Assembly (NCBI GenBank): GCA_029559035.1
Contig: JAKQCT010000088.1
Span: 79,059 to 143,058 of the forward strand
Length of the DNA stretch: 64,000 bases
Source of the DNA: Acidobacteriota bacterium
Lineage (GTDB): Bacteria; Acidobacteriota; UBA4820
Direction of reading: 5' to 3'
This document shows positions 35,944-45,263 of the stretch, piece by piece. The notes beneath the pieces were generated by a model. That model had not been told where the DNA came from, searched no databases, and saw only the letters and a program-made list of their open reading frames with translations. Within the stretch, counting starts at the first letter, position 1, and each line of letters opens with the position of its first letter. The position numbers and the translations under genes are program-made.

Positions 35944-37374
35944 ATGGAGAAGAAGATGAACAACGTGATCAAGTTCGGTACCGACGGCTGGAGGGGGGTC
36001 ATAGCCGACAACTACACATTCGAGAACCTCAGGATGGTCGCCCAGGCCGTGGCGGACTACATCGACTACAAGGGGGAGAGCAAGGAGGTCGCGGTAGGCT
36101 TCGACAGGAGGTTCTTTTCCGAAGATTTCGCCAGGACCGCCGCCGAGGTGCTCGCGGGCAACGGAATAACCGTGTTCCTCAGCCCGGCTGCCTGCCCGAC
36201 TCCCCACGTTTCGTATTTCGTCAAGAAGCGGCAGATTCCCCTGGGAATAGTGATAACCGCAAGCCACAACAATTTCAGGTACAACGGCTTCAAGATAAAG
36301 GAGCGCTTCGGCGGCAGCGCTTTTCCGGAAACCACCAGGGCGGTCGAGGACTGCATCGGCAAGAATCCCGTGAGGAGCATGCCCTTCAGGGAGGCGAAGA
36401 AGCAGGAGAAAATCATAGAGACGCCGCTTAACGAAGGGTACTACGACCTGCTCGAATCGCTCGTAGATCTCTCCCTGATAAGGAGCTCCGGCCTGAAGAT
36501 CGTGGTCGACTCCATGAACGGCGTCTGCGGGTTCGACCTCGAACACCTCATCAAGAGCCAGACCTGCTCCGTGACCACTCTGCGCGGAGAGAGGGACCCC
36601 CTGTTCGGAGGGCTGGCGCCGGAGCCGAAAGAGGAATACCTGGGGCTGCTGGCCTCCAGCGTGAAGAACGAAGGGGCGCTCGTCGGGCTCGCGAACGACG
36701 GCGACGGCGACAGGACTTCGGGGGTCCACGGCGACGGAGGCTTCTTCTCGCCGCTGGAGATGATCGCCCTGCTGGCGCTCTACATGATCGAGGAGAAGGG
36801 GATGAAGGGCCTGCTGGCCACCAACAACGCCAACACCCTCTACCTCAAAAAGATAGCGGACGATCACGGACTGCCCTGCGCCAACACGCCCGTCGGGTTC
36901 AAGTACATCGCCGAGCTGATGATGAAGGAATCGCTCCTTATCGGCGGGGAAGAGAGCGGAGGCATAACTTTTCAGGGATTTCTCCCCGAAAGGGACGGGA
37001 TACTCATAGACCTGATCCTGTGCGAGATGCTCGCGAAGACTAGGAAGACCACCAGGCAGCTTCTCAGGGAGCTCTACGACCGCTACGGTGAGTTCCATTT
37101 CAGGAGGAAGGATTTCGCGGTGGAGCCCGAGAAAGGGATCAGGCAGGTGAAGAACCTGGCCGCCCGGCCGCCGAAGGAACTTTGCGGCAAGAAAGTCGTG
37201 GACGTGAACAGCCTCGACGGGACGAAACTGTTCCTCGAAGGTGGCGCGTGGATCCTTTTCCGACAGTCCGGCACGGAACCCGCCCTCAGGATCTACACCG
37301 AAATGCCTTCCGTCTGGGAGCTCGACGAAGTTATCTCGCAGGGCATGAAAGCTCTCGGCGAAGCCGACCAGTGA
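35944..37374 (+). CDS. Phosphoglucomutase/phosphomannomutase family enzyme
   Basis: 476 residues. All alpha-D-phosphohexomutase motifs are present: FGTDGWRGV near the start, the phosphoserine loop TASHNN with Ser107, the metal loop DGDGDR (252-257), the sugar loop GGEESGG and the phosphate loop FRQSGTEPALRI. It interconverts 6- and 1-phosphates of glucose and/or mannose and would feed nucleotide-sugar synthesis, in keeping with the UDP-sugar genes at 41.4-43.7 kb. ATG 35956 is an alternative start. Confidence 0.93.
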   Translation: MEKKMNNVIKFGTDGWRGVIADNYTFENLRMVAQAVADYIDYKGESKEVAVGFDRRFFSEDFARTAAEVLAGNGITVFLSPAACPTPHVSYFVKKRQIPLGIVITASHNNFRYNGFKIKERFGGSAFPETTRAVEDCIGKNPVRSMPFREAKKQEKIIETPLNEGYYDLLESLVDLSLIRSSGLKIVVDSMNGVCGFDLEHLIKSQTCSVTTLRGERDPLFGGLAPEPKEEYLGLLASSVKNEGALVGLANDGDGDRTSGVHGDGGFFSPLEMIALLALYMIEEKGMKGLLATNNANTLYLKKIADDHGLPCANTPVGFKYIAELMMKESLLIGGEESGGITFQGFLPERDGILIDLILCEMLAKTRKTTRQLLRELYDRYGEFHFRRKDFAVEPEKGIRQVKNLAARPPKELCGKKVVDVNSLDGTKLFLEGGAWILFRQSGTEPALRIYTEMPSVWELDEVISQGMKALGEADQ

Positions 37375-37448
37375 ACGGGTTCCAGCCCTGGATTTTCATT
37401 ACATTGACTCCTCTCCGCTACAGGGAGAGGTTCGGAGGTTCGAATATC

Positions 37449-38801
37449 ATGAGACGATTCCTGTTTGTAATGGTCATGGCCCTTTGCGTGTTCCCGCTCT
37501 GCGCCCAGTCGCTGGCGGGATACGTGGCGGATTACCGCGCCGCATCGCCGGCTCTCTCGGAAGGCGGGTCGTGGACCCTTCCCGTGGTCTTTGAAGGGGC
37601 TGGGTTCGTAAAGGTCCATCTTTCCGCGGTTTCTCTCGGAGAAGGTGAAAGGATAGATGTTTTTCGCGGAGGGGATCACGGAAAGGCCGTTTTTAGTCTC
37701 AAAGGCCCTTTCACCGGCGATTTCTGGCTTCCCTCGGTGGACGGAGAGGCGGCGCTTGTCCGGATGTTTTCGGCCGGAAGAGCATCGTTTTCCGTCGACA
37801 GGGTTGGAGTGGGATTATCCGAGATAAGCGGTGCCGGAAGCCCGGAAAGAGTTTGCGGCAACGACGACCGCCAGGACCCCGCCTGCAGCGACGCGGTTCT
37901 CAGGGGCATCGGGGACAAGGTTGGCAGGATAATGTTCGAGGCGAACGGCACCCTCCATTTCTGCACGGGGTTCCTCGCAGGGCCGGACGGGCTTTTCGTG
38001 ACCGCCCAGCACTGTATCTACGACGCCGCGACGGCAGCGAGCGCAGAGGTCAGGTGGAAATTCGAGAAGACGTCGTGCGGCGGGAACGAGGAGGCTTACG
38101 ACACCGTCTCGGCGGGTTGCCAGCTTGTAATGGAAGATTACAATACCGACCTTGCACTCATCAGGTTCTCTTACGACAATCCCGCCTCTAGATACGGGTA
38201 CCTGACGCTGGACGACAGGGAGCCGGTCAAGGACGAGGTGGTCTGGATCCCCCAGCACCCGATGGGCGGAGTCAAGAAGTTCGCCGTCCATAGCGACGCC
38301 GACGGAGGTGCTACCGTCCTGGCCAAGAGCCTTGCCGGGGTAAAGACTGCTCAGGCGATAGGTTACAACCTGGATGTCGAGGCAGGTTCTTCAGGGTCTC
38401 CGGTGCTGGATTCTGACAACGAGGTGATCGCCATGCACGTCTTCACTGCACTTGACGACGACTGCGAGAACCCGGATCTCAACAGGGGCATCAGGACGGA
38501 TGTCCTCTATCCTCTGATCGAGCCATACCTGGCCACCTGTTCAGGAACTCCTCCCGTAATAGTCAAACTGAAATACGTTTCCTCGGAAAGGTCTTTCAAG
38601 CTCAACGGCAGCGGTTTCACCGAAGACACGGTCGTGCTCGTGGACGGCGTCGTGCAGAACACGAAGCTCAAAAAGAACGGCAGGCTGGTGGGTTACATGT
38701 ACGAAAAGGTCCTCAGGGGGGACACGGTGAAGGTCAGGGTGTTCTGCCCCGACACGGGGTGCAAGAGCGACGAGGTGTCGTACACCCGTCCGTGGCGATG
38801 A
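37449..38801 (+). CDS. Secreted trypsin-like serine protease with C-terminal IPT-like domain
   Basis: 450 residues from ATG 37449, preceded by TCGGAGG. The signal peptide ends near LCAQS. The trypsin-like domain has a full triad: His188 (VTAQHCIY), Asp234 (TDLALIRF) and Ser315 (GSSGSPV). Layout resembles bacterial glutamyl/lysyl endopeptidase-type secreted proteases. A first N-terminal beta domain (about 20-130) and a C-terminal IPT/TIG-like domain (YVSSERSFKLNGSGFTEDT to EVSYTRPWR) flank it; the tail resembles that of the propeller protein at 4493. It lies six bases before mlaE-like. Confidence 0.9.
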   Translation: MRRFLFVMVMALCVFPLCAQSLAGYVADYRAASPALSEGGSWTLPVVFEGAGFVKVHLSAVSLGEGERIDVFRGGDHGKAVFSLKGPFTGDFWLPSVDGEAALVRMFSAGRASFSVDRVGVGLSEISGAGSPERVCGNDDRQDPACSDAVLRGIGDKVGRIMFEANGTLHFCTGFLAGPDGLFVTAQHCIYDAATAASAEVRWKFEKTSCGGNEEAYDTVSAGCQLVMEDYNTDLALIRFSYDNPASRYGYLTLDDREPVKDEVVWIPQHPMGGVKKFAVHSDADGGATVLAKSLAGVKTAQAIGYNLDVEAGSSGSPVLDSDNEVIAMHVFTALDDDCENPDLNRGIRTDVLYPLIEPYLATCSGTPPVIVKLKYVSSERSFKLNGSGFTEDTVVLVDGVVQNTKLKKNGRLVGYMYEKVLRGDTVKVRVFCPDTGCKSDEVSYTRPWR

Positions 38802-38807
38802 GCTGAG

Positions 38808-39566
38808 ATGGCGTTCCAGGGAGCGAAGAAAAGGATCGAAACTCTGGGAGGCATCTCACTTCTGGCTTCGAGGACCGTGAGGAGCCTTTTTTCTTCGCGT
38901 CCCGAATTTCCGCAGATCTCCTACCAGATGGTCCTCATGGGCTACCAGTCGCTCTCCATAGTCATAATAACCGCCCTTTTCATCGGCATGGTCCTCGCCA
39001 TCCAGACGGCATATTCCCTTGAGGCTTTCGGGGCCAAGCTCTACATCGGGGAGGTCATATCGCTGTCCATGACCAGGGAACTGGGGCCGGTTCTCATAAG
39101 CATAATGGTGGGAGGAAGGGTCGGCGCGGGCATAACGGCGGAGCTCGGAACGATGAAGGTCACGGAGCAGATCGACGCCCTGAGGTCGATGGGGGCGGAT
39201 CCCGTGAGGAAGCTGGTATGCCCGAGGATGTACGCGTTCGTGCTCACTCTCCCGATGCTTGTCCTTATCGCGGACGCCCTCGGCGTACTGGGCGGAATGA
39301 TAATATCCGTCATGCAGCTGGACATATCGGCGAGATTCTATCTGGAACATGTCTTCAGGATCCTCAAGTTCAACGACATCTTCTCGGGGCTTGGGAAGAC
39401 TTTCTTCTTCGCCACCTTCGTGACACTGATCAGCTGCTACAACGGCTTCCAGGCGGAAGGGGGAGCCGACGGCGTGGGGAGGGCCACCACTTACACGGTC
39501 GTTCTCTCTTCAATTGTGATACTGATCTCGAACTTCTTCCTTACGAAACTGTTCCTGACGCTGTAG
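38808..39566 (+). CDS. mlaE: MlaE-family lipid ABC transporter permease
   Basis: 252 residues. MlaE signature: ELGPVLISIMVGGRVGAGI then AELGTMKVTEQIDALRSMG, with five to six membrane helices. It forms the inner-membrane channel of an MCE transporter that moves phospholipids between the inner and outer membranes. The ATPase and the MCE protein follow at once. Confidence 0.93.
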   Translation: MAFQGAKKRIETLGGISLLASRTVRSLFSSRPEFPQISYQMVLMGYQSLSIVIITALFIGMVLAIQTAYSLEAFGAKLYIGEVISLSMTRELGPVLISIMVGGRVGAGITAELGTMKVTEQIDALRSMGADPVRKLVCPRMYAFVLTLPMLVLIADALGVLGGMIISVMQLDISARFYLEHVFRILKFNDIFSGLGKTFFFATFVTLISCYNGFQAEGGADGVGRATTYTVVLSSIVILISNFFLTKLFLTL

Positions 39567-39571
39567 CCGAC

Positions 39572-40303
39572 ATGAAAGACCTGATCTCATACAAGGGCAT
39601 CGAGAAAGCCTTCGGAAAAAAAGAGGTCCTTGAAGGCATCGACCTGTCAGTCGGAAAAGGGGAAACCCTCGTCATCCTCGGAGGATCCGGGAGCGGCAAG
39701 TCGGTCCTGCTGAAGATCACGATCGGCCTAATGTACCCGGACGCGGGACGCCTCCTCATCGACGGAGAGGACGCCACGGATTACGGCGAGCGGGAATGGC
39801 TGGAGGTCCGAAAGAAGATCTCCTACATGTTCCAGTGGGGAGCCCTTTTCGATTCCATGAACGTCTACGACAACGTCGCTTTTCCGCTCCGCGAGCAGAG
39901 GGTCGACGAGGCGCAGATCAAGGAAAGGATATCGGACGCCCTGGACACGCTCGGACTGGAGGGCACGGAAGCGGTTTTTCCGCACGACCTTTCGGGAGGC
40001 ATGAGGAAAAGGGTCGCCCTCGCCAGGTCGATCATCTCCAAGCCGGAGTGCATACTCTACGACGAACCCACGGCAGGGTTGGACCCGGTGACCTCGGACC
40101 AGATAAACAGCCTGATCAGGAAGACCCAGGAAAAATTCCACGTCACGTCGGTCGTGGTGACCCACGACATCCGTTCCATGGCGTTCGTGGCCGACAAGGT
40201 GGCTTTCCTTTACGAGGGAAGGATCGCCTTCTCGGGAACCCTTGAAGAAGCGAAGAAAAGCGTTCACCCGGTTCTAAAGGAATACCTTTCAGGGAGGGTG
40301 TGA
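39572..40303 (+). CDS. mlaF: MlaF-family ATP-binding protein
   Basis: 243 residues from ATG 39572, five bases after the permease stop. Walker A GGSGSGKS, signature LSGGMRKRVALARSI, Walker B CILYDEPTAGLDP and a switch histidine in VVTHD. The GGMRKR form of the signature is typical of MCE-type (Mla/Ttg2A) ATPases. Confidence 0.93.
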   Translation: MKDLISYKGIEKAFGKKEVLEGIDLSVGKGETLVILGGSGSGKSVLLKITIGLMYPDAGRLLIDGEDATDYGEREWLEVRKKISYMFQWGALFDSMNVYDNVAFPLREQRVDEAQIKERISDALDTLGLEGTEAVFPHDLSGGMRKRVALARSIISKPECILYDEPTAGLDPVTSDQINSLIRKTQEKFHVTSVVVTHDIRSMAFVADKVAFLYEGRIAFSGTLEEAKKSVHPVLKEYLSGRV

Positions 40304-40304
40304 C

Positions 40305-41456
40305 ATGAAACCCGAAAACAGGGACAACCTCTACAAGATAGGATTGATGGTGGCGGTCGCGCTGATCGTTGTCGGGCTCGCGATAGCGGGGATAACGAGC
40401 AAGCAGAGGCTCTTCGAGAGGAAGGCGGAGTATTTCACCTTCTTTCCCGACGCTTCCGGACTGAAAGAGGGAAGCAGCGTCTGGTTCCAGGGGGTCGAAG
40501 TCGGCTACGTTTCCAAGCTCGATTTCTCCGAGGACAGCGACAACACGACCGTGAAGGTCACATACCGCATATCGTCCAAGCTCCTCCCGCGGATCAACGG
40601 CGACACCAGGGCGATAATAAAGAGCCTCGGGCTCCTCGGGGACAAGTTCATCAGCCTTGAAAAAGTGCCCGGCGAGACAGGCAATCCCCAGAACCTGCTC
40701 CCGGGTTCGGAAATAAAGAACTACGCGCCCGTCAGCCTGCGCGAGCTCGGACAGGGCGCCCAGGACATCATGGCGACCCTCAACGAACTGAACAAGAACA
40801 TGAACGCCCTGGTCGTCCAGGCGCAGAAAGGCGGAGGCCCGGTCTCGAGGCTTCTCAGCGACCAGCAGCTGGGCAACGAGATGATCGAGCACACGAGGCG
40901 GATCCTTGAAGACCTCGAGAAGATCACCAAAAGGCTCGACGAAGGGCGGGGGCTCGCCGGTGGGCTGATGGCTCAGGACGGCGGGAGCGACAAGGCCGCC
41001 AGGGACCTCAGGGATTCCATTGAAGAGCTCAACAAGCTCCTTGCCGGAATCAACGAGGGAAAAGGAGTCCTGGGACTCCTGGTGACGGAACTCGACGACG
41101 GAAGGGACGCAAGGCAGTCGATGGTCGACTTTTTCGCCGCGCTGTCGGTCTTCTCGAAATCGCTCGAGGATTCTGATTCGCTTCTGCACAAGCTCGTGGT
41201 CGACGAAGAGTACGGCAGGGAGATGGCGGAGCGCCTCATATCGATAAACCGCTCGCTCGACGAGATCCTGAAGAAGGTCGAGAAGGGAGAGGGAACGGTC
41301 GGCGGGCTTGTCAACGATCCGTCCGTGTACAAGTCGCTTTCGGCGGCTGCGGAGGGGATACAGAAGTCCGGCATCGTGAAATGGTACATCGAGAAGAAGG
41401 CGCGTGAAGCCGCCGAAGCGGAGAAAAAGGCGGAAGAGGAGAAGAAACAGCAATGA
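40305..41456 (+). CDS. mlaD: MlaD-type MCE domain protein
   Basis: 383 residues. One N-terminal membrane helix (LMVAVALIVVGLAIAGI) is followed by the MCE domain (about 38-120: EYFTFFPDASGLKEGSSVWF and GVEVGYVSKLDF). A long, mostly helical periplasmic part includes repeated LLxxxxxGRxxA-type segments and an Ala/Glu/Lys-rich tail. E. coli MlaD lacks this long C-terminal region, so it may span further across the periplasm. It completes the MlaEFD core; MlaB and MlaC are not seen. Confidence 0.9.
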   Translation: MKPENRDNLYKIGLMVAVALIVVGLAIAGITSKQRLFERKAEYFTFFPDASGLKEGSSVWFQGVEVGYVSKLDFSEDSDNTTVKVTYRISSKLLPRINGDTRAIIKSLGLLGDKFISLEKVPGETGNPQNLLPGSEIKNYAPVSLRELGQGAQDIMATLNELNKNMNALVVQAQKGGGPVSRLLSDQQLGNEMIEHTRRILEDLEKITKRLDEGRGLAGGLMAQDGGSDKAARDLRDSIEELNKLLAGINEGKGVLGLLVTELDDGRDARQSMVDFFAALSVFSKSLEDSDSLLHKLVVDEEYGREMAERLISINRSLDEILKKVEKGEGTVGGLVNDPSVYKSLSAAAEGIQKSGIVKWYIEKKAREAAEAEKKAEEEKKQQ

Positions 41457-42403
41457 AGATACTTCTAACGGGCGCTGCGGGGTTCATCGGGTCCAACCTC
41501 TGCGAAGCACTCCTGAAAAGGGGAGACCACGTCGTCGCGGTCGACTCGTTCGATCCCTATTACGACAGGGAGATCAAGGAGAGGAACATCGCGGGCCTTC
41601 GCGGCCAGAACGGATTCAACTTTGTCGAAATGGACCTCAGGGAGAAAGCGGGGGTCAGGGCGCTGCTCGACGAGGGGTTCGACGTCGTTGTCCATCTCGC
41701 GGGCCGCGGCGGGGTGAGGAGGTCGATACAAGAGCCGGAATCATACCTGGAGCTGAACTACCTGGCGACATTGAGGCTCCTCGAGGCGATGAAGGAAACA
41801 TCCCAGAAGAAGATCGTTTTCGCCTCCACCTCGAGCATTTACGGCGACCGGAGCAAGGTCCCGTTCCGGGAGGAGGAACGGGCCGACTGGCCGATCTCGC
41901 CTTATTCGGCCACGAAAAAAGCTTGCGAGACGATGCTTTTCACATATCATCACCTTTACGATTTCCAGGTCTACGCGCTCCGCTTCTTCACCGTCTACGG
42001 CCCGAGGCAGCGGCCCGACATGGCGATATACAAGCTCGTCAGGTCGATAGTCAGCGAAGAGACCTTCGAGAGGTACGGCGACGGAAAGACCGAACGCGAT
42101 TACACCTACGTGGACGACATAGTGGCCGGAGTCATCAGGGCCGCGGAGAGGGTGGCGGGATATGAGATAATCAACATCGGAGGGTCCAATACCGTCCAGC
42201 TCCAGAGGCTCATCAGCCTCGCCGAGGAGATAATCGGGAAGAAGGCGGTGATAATTGAAAAGCCTCTCCCTGAAGGAGACGTCTACAGGACTTACGCGGA
42301 CGTGTCGAAAGCCGCTAATCTGATAGATTTTGAACCAAAGGTCAGGATAGAAAAAGGACTTGAGAAATTCGTCAAATGGTATCTGAAGGAGCATAAAAAA
42401 TGA
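41453..42403 (+). CDS. NAD-dependent nucleotide-sugar epimerase (UDP-glucuronate 4-epimerase-like)
   Basis: 316 residues; ATGA overlap with mlaD. Extended SDR: GAAGFIG at the N-terminus, catalytic Tyr151 and Lys155 (YSATK), SSIYG, and the substrate segment RFFTVYGPRQRPDMAIYKLV found in UDP-glucuronate epimerases. Immediately followed by UDP-glucose dehydrogenase, whose product is UDP-glucuronate, so UDP-galacturonate is the likely end product. Other 4-epimerase substrates remain possible. Confidence 0.88.
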   Translation: MKILLTGAAGFIGSNLCEALLKRGDHVVAVDSFDPYYDREIKERNIAGLRGQNGFNFVEMDLREKAGVRALLDEGFDVVVHLAGRGGVRRSIQEPESYLELNYLATLRLLEAMKETSQKKIVFASTSSIYGDRSKVPFREEERADWPISPYSATKKACETMLFTYHHLYDFQVYALRFFTVYGPRQRPDMAIYKLVRSIVSEETFERYGDGKTERDYTYVDDIVAGVIRAAERVAGYEIINIGGSNTVQLQRLISLAEEIIGKKAVIIEKPLPEGDVYRTYADVSKAANLIDFEPKVRIEKGLEKFVKWYLKEHKK

Positions 42404-43695
42404 AAGTGGTAGTGATAGGAACGGGATACGTGGGCCTGGTGACGGGAGCGTGCCTCTCGGAATACGGGCTCTCTGTTACATGCGTCGACCTCGACAGCGA
42501 CAAGATCTCCAGGCTCAGGAAGAACGAGATGCCCATCTACGAACCCGGCCTCAAAGAGATCGTCGAGAAGAACCAGAAGGCCGGAAGGCTCTCTTTCGAA
42601 GTGAACGGCGAAAGATCCATCTCCGAGGCCGACGTCGTCTTCCTGGCGGTAGGAACCCCGCCCCTCCCGGACGGATCCGCCGACATGAAGTACGTTTACG
42701 AGGCGGTGCGGACGTTTTCGAGGAACCATCGATCCTACCAGGTTCTGGTCACCAAGAGCACAGTGCCGGTCGGCACGGGCGCCAGGCTCGAAGAGATAAT
42801 GATGGAAAACCATTCCGGGGACACGTTCGCCGTGGCCAGCAACCCCGAATTCCTCAGGGAAGGCTGCGCCGTCGCCGATTTCATGAACCCCGACAGGATA
42901 GTAATCGGGTGCAACGACCCCAAGGGGCTCAAGGTCCTGCTCGATCTATACGAACCGATGAGAAAGGCCAACGCGCCCATCCTGGTGACCGACAGGGCAT
43001 CTTCGGAGCTTATCAAGTACGCCTCGAACGCTTTCCTCTCGGTTAAGATATCGTTCGTCAACGAGCTCTCGAGGCTCGCCGAGAAGGTCGGCGCGGACAT
43101 AGCGAGCGTCGCCCAGGGGATGGGAATGGACAAGAGGATTGGGCCGGCGTTCCTACTGCCCGGGCCGGGGTACGGAGGTTCGTGCTTCCCCAAGGACACC
43201 AAGGCCCTGCTCGACACTTCCAGGGCGTTCGGTTCGCCGTTGAGGCTCGTGGACGCGGCCGAGCAGGCGAACAGGGAGCAGGTGGAATTCGCCGCGGGCA
43301 AAGTGCTGGCGGCTGCCGGGGGGGAGAAAAAGACCGCGGCGCTTCTAGGCCTGGCGTTCAAGGGCGGCACGGACGACGTGAGGGAATCTCCCGCGCTCAA
43401 GATCGCCGAAATACTCATGAGCAAGGGGATAGCCGTAAAGGCTTATGACCCCGAAGCTTCCGCGAACGCCCTCAGGGAGGTTCCCGGGCTCGATGTCGTC
43501 GGGTCGGCCGCGGAAGCGGCGAAGGACGCCGACATGCTCGTCATCGCGACGGAGTGGAACGAGTTCAAAACCCTGGATCTCCCGAGGCTGAAAGAGATAA
43601 TGAAGAGCCCGGTGATAATCGACCTCAGGAACCTTCTCGATCCGAACCATTGCCGCGAGCTCGGCTTCGCCTATACAGGCATAGGCAGAGCCTGA
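42400..43695 (+). CDS. ugd: UDP-glucose 6-dehydrogenase
   Basis: 431 residues; ATGA overlap with the epimerase gene. NAD-binding GTGYVGLVTGACLSEYG at the N-terminus and catalytic Cys262 in YGGSCFPKD; both domains are complete. It oxidises UDP-glucose to UDP-glucuronate with two NAD+. With the neighbouring epimerase it would supply uronic-acid sugars for envelope polysaccharides. Confidence 0.94.
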   Translation: MKVVVIGTGYVGLVTGACLSEYGLSVTCVDLDSDKISRLRKNEMPIYEPGLKEIVEKNQKAGRLSFEVNGERSISEADVVFLAVGTPPLPDGSADMKYVYEAVRTFSRNHRSYQVLVTKSTVPVGTGARLEEIMMENHSGDTFAVASNPEFLREGCAVADFMNPDRIVIGCNDPKGLKVLLDLYEPMRKANAPILVTDRASSELIKYASNAFLSVKISFVNELSRLAEKVGADIASVAQGMGMDKRIGPAFLLPGPGYGGSCFPKDTKALLDTSRAFGSPLRLVDAAEQANREQVEFAAGKVLAAAGGEKKTAALLGLAFKGGTDDVRESPALKIAEILMSKGIAVKAYDPEASANALREVPGLDVVGSAAEAAKDADMLVIATEWNEFKTLDLPRLKEIMKSPVIIDLRNLLDPNHCRELGFAYTGIGRA

Positions 43696-43699
43696 AACG

Positions 43700-44347
43700 A
43701 TGTCCCTGAACTTGCCGCCCCCGTGGGAAGCTTTCCCGCGATTCGAGATAGGGGACTGGTGGAAGGAAGAGTCCCTGCCCCTGGCCTTTGGCAATTTTTT
43801 TTCTTACAAGGATCTCTCCGTGGAAGTGGGGTTCGGCCACGGCGAGTTCCTTCACCAGATGGCAAGGTCGAGGCCGGAAGACCTTTTCATAGGGATCGAG
43901 CACTTCGGGGAAGGCTTCAGGAAGCTTGTCCGTGAAGTTAAAAAGGAAGGGACGGCCAACTGCCTGCCGCTGATAGGCGATGGTTTCATAGTACTTCAGG
44001 TTGTTTTCGGCGACGGGGAGATCTCGGACCTGTATGTCAACTTCCCGGACCCGTGGCCTAAGAAACGCCACGAGGACAGGCGGCTTTTCGTGAAGGAGTT
44101 CTTCTCTCTCGCTGCACGGAAGATCAAGGACGGCGGGATCCTCCATCTCGCCACGGACCACCTTCCGCTCGCGGAACAGGCGATGACCGACATCAGGGAC
44201 GTGGCAGACTTCGCGAACGCTGACGGCCCAGATGCTTTCAGAAGGGAATCTCCCTATCCGTTCAGGACGAGGTACGAAACAAAGTGGATGAGCGAGGGAA
44301 GGAATCTGTTCTACTTCACTTACGAGAAGAAGAAATGCCGCACGTAA
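43700..44347 (+). CDS. trmB: tRNA (guanine-N7)-methyltransferase TrmB
   Basis: 215 residues. SAM-binding motif VEVGFGHGEFL and the family signature VNFPDPWPKKRHEDRR are present; the C-terminal part ends with YETKWMSEGRNLFYF, as in TrmB. It modifies G46 of the tRNA variable loop. Four bases separate it from ugd and it overlaps the next gene, so it is housekeeping within a mixed operon. Confidence 0.93.
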   Translation: MSLNLPPPWEAFPRFEIGDWWKEESLPLAFGNFFSYKDLSVEVGFGHGEFLHQMARSRPEDLFIGIEHFGEGFRKLVREVKKEGTANCLPLIGDGFIVLQVVFGDGEISDLYVNFPDPWPKKRHEDRRLFVKEFFSLAARKIKDGGILHLATDHLPLAEQAMTDIRDVADFANADGPDAFRRESPYPFRTRYETKWMSEGRNLFYFTYEKKKCRT

Positions 44348-44766
44348 AATTGAGAAAGCCCGCCGACCTCCTGGGGATATGGAAATCGCCTCCCGCATTT
44401 TCTTACAGGCTGACGGGCAAGGATATTTCGTTCAATTTCAACAACTGCTATGTTTCATCGGACGAAAATGAGCTTCTTTTCAAGTGGGTTGTAGCCGAGG
44501 GGAGGCTGGTACAGCATGTTTTCTTTTCCCTGAGGCTTGAAGAGGATTTCATGATCATGGGGATATCGAAGAACTATCCCGTGCTGAGGACCGAAGGAGT
44601 CAAGCTGCTCATGGCCGTGATCGCCTCGGCCCTGGAGGATGAGGGGAATCCTATAATTTCTTCGAGCCTGGAACCCTTCCTCAGGGACGGAAGGTTCTAC
44701 CAGAGAAACATATCAGGGAATTCAGCCGGGAATAATCTTGACAGAAAGCCGGTTGGGAACATATAA
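44335..44766 (+). CDS. Hypothetical protein (143 residues)
   Basis: ATG 44335 overlaps the trmB stop by 13 bases. No family recognised. The protein begins MPHVKLRKPADLLGIWKSP and has alternating strands (NCYVSSDENELLFKWVVAEG, VFFSLRLEEDFMIMGI) and a helix MAVIASALEDEG. No signal peptide or membrane helix is seen. The end of the gene carries a promoter for the rhodanese gene. Confidence 0.65.
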   Translation: MPHVKLRKPADLLGIWKSPPAFSYRLTGKDISFNFNNCYVSSDENELLFKWVVAEGRLVQHVFFSLRLEEDFMIMGISKNYPVLRTEGVKLLMAVIASALEDEGNPIISSSLEPFLRDGRFYQRNISGNSAGNNLDRKPVGNI

Positions 44767-44767
44767 T
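44738..44767 (+). promoter_or_regulatory. Consensus sigma70 promoter inside the operon
   Basis: TTGACA (44738-44743), 18-base spacer, TATAAT (44762-44767). Both hexamers are perfect consensus. It overlaps the end of the preceding gene and lies 22 bases before the rhodanese ATG. Confidence 0.75.
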
Positions 44768-44789
44768 TATCTACTTGAGAGGTATATGG

Positions 44790-45263
44790 ATGAAGAAATA
44801 TGCGATTCAGGCTCTGGTTATTCTCATCATCGGATCCGCAATGGGGTTCGTCTACAATATCGTTTCGCCGGAAGGGATCTCGATAATCGCAGCGGAGAAC
44901 AAGACCCTTACCGGTTTCAGGATGGTCACCACGGAAGAGACGCAGCTCTACCTGAGAGAAGGCGGGAACGTGGTCCTCATCGATTCAAGGTCCCCTGAGG
45001 AATACTTTCTGGGCCACATACCGGGGGCGATAAACATACCCGAGGGCCAGGTCGATGAGTATTTCAGGAAATTCGAGCAAAAACTCAAAAAGGCCCAGCT
45101 TCTCATAGTTTACTGTTCCGGAGGTTCGTGCGGCACTTCCGAGGAAGTAGCCAAGGAACTGATATCAAGGGGAATACCAGACTCCAAGGTGGCGGTCGAC
45201 CAGGACGGCCTCCCCGGCTGGATCCGCAGCAAGAAACCTATAGAGACCGGCGCCCAGAAGTGA
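44790..45263 (+). CDS. Membrane-anchored rhodanese-like protein
   Basis: 157 residues from ATG 44790. One N-terminal helix (IQALVILIIGSAMGFVYNIV) places the rhodanese domain in the periplasm. The domain has the hallmark VVLIDSRSPEEYFLGHIPGAINIP and a reactive-site loop YCSGGSCGTS with Cys109 and Cys114. Likely a persulfide or disulfide-linked carrier; pairing with the MauE/DoxX protein, whose gene overlaps by four bases, suggests periplasmic thiol or sulfur chemistry. Confidence 0.88.
   Translation: MKKYAIQALVILIIGSAMGFVYNIVSPEGISIIAAENKTLTGFRMVTTEETQLYLREGGNVVLIDSRSPEEYFLGHIPGAINIPEGQVDEYFRKFEQKLKKAQLLIVYCSGGSCGTSEEVAKELISRGIPDSKVAVDQDGLPGWIRSKKPIETGAQK

Noticed and set aside
35734..37098. 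454-codon minus-strand frame
   Set aside because: Antisense to the phosphohexomutase gene, which has all family motifs.
37182..37448. N-terminal extension of the protease
   Set aside because: It overlaps the phosphohexomutase gene; the signal peptide begins at ATG 37449.
40143..41453. 436-codon minus-strand frame
   Set aside because: Antisense to mlaD, which is certain from its MCE domain and its junctions.
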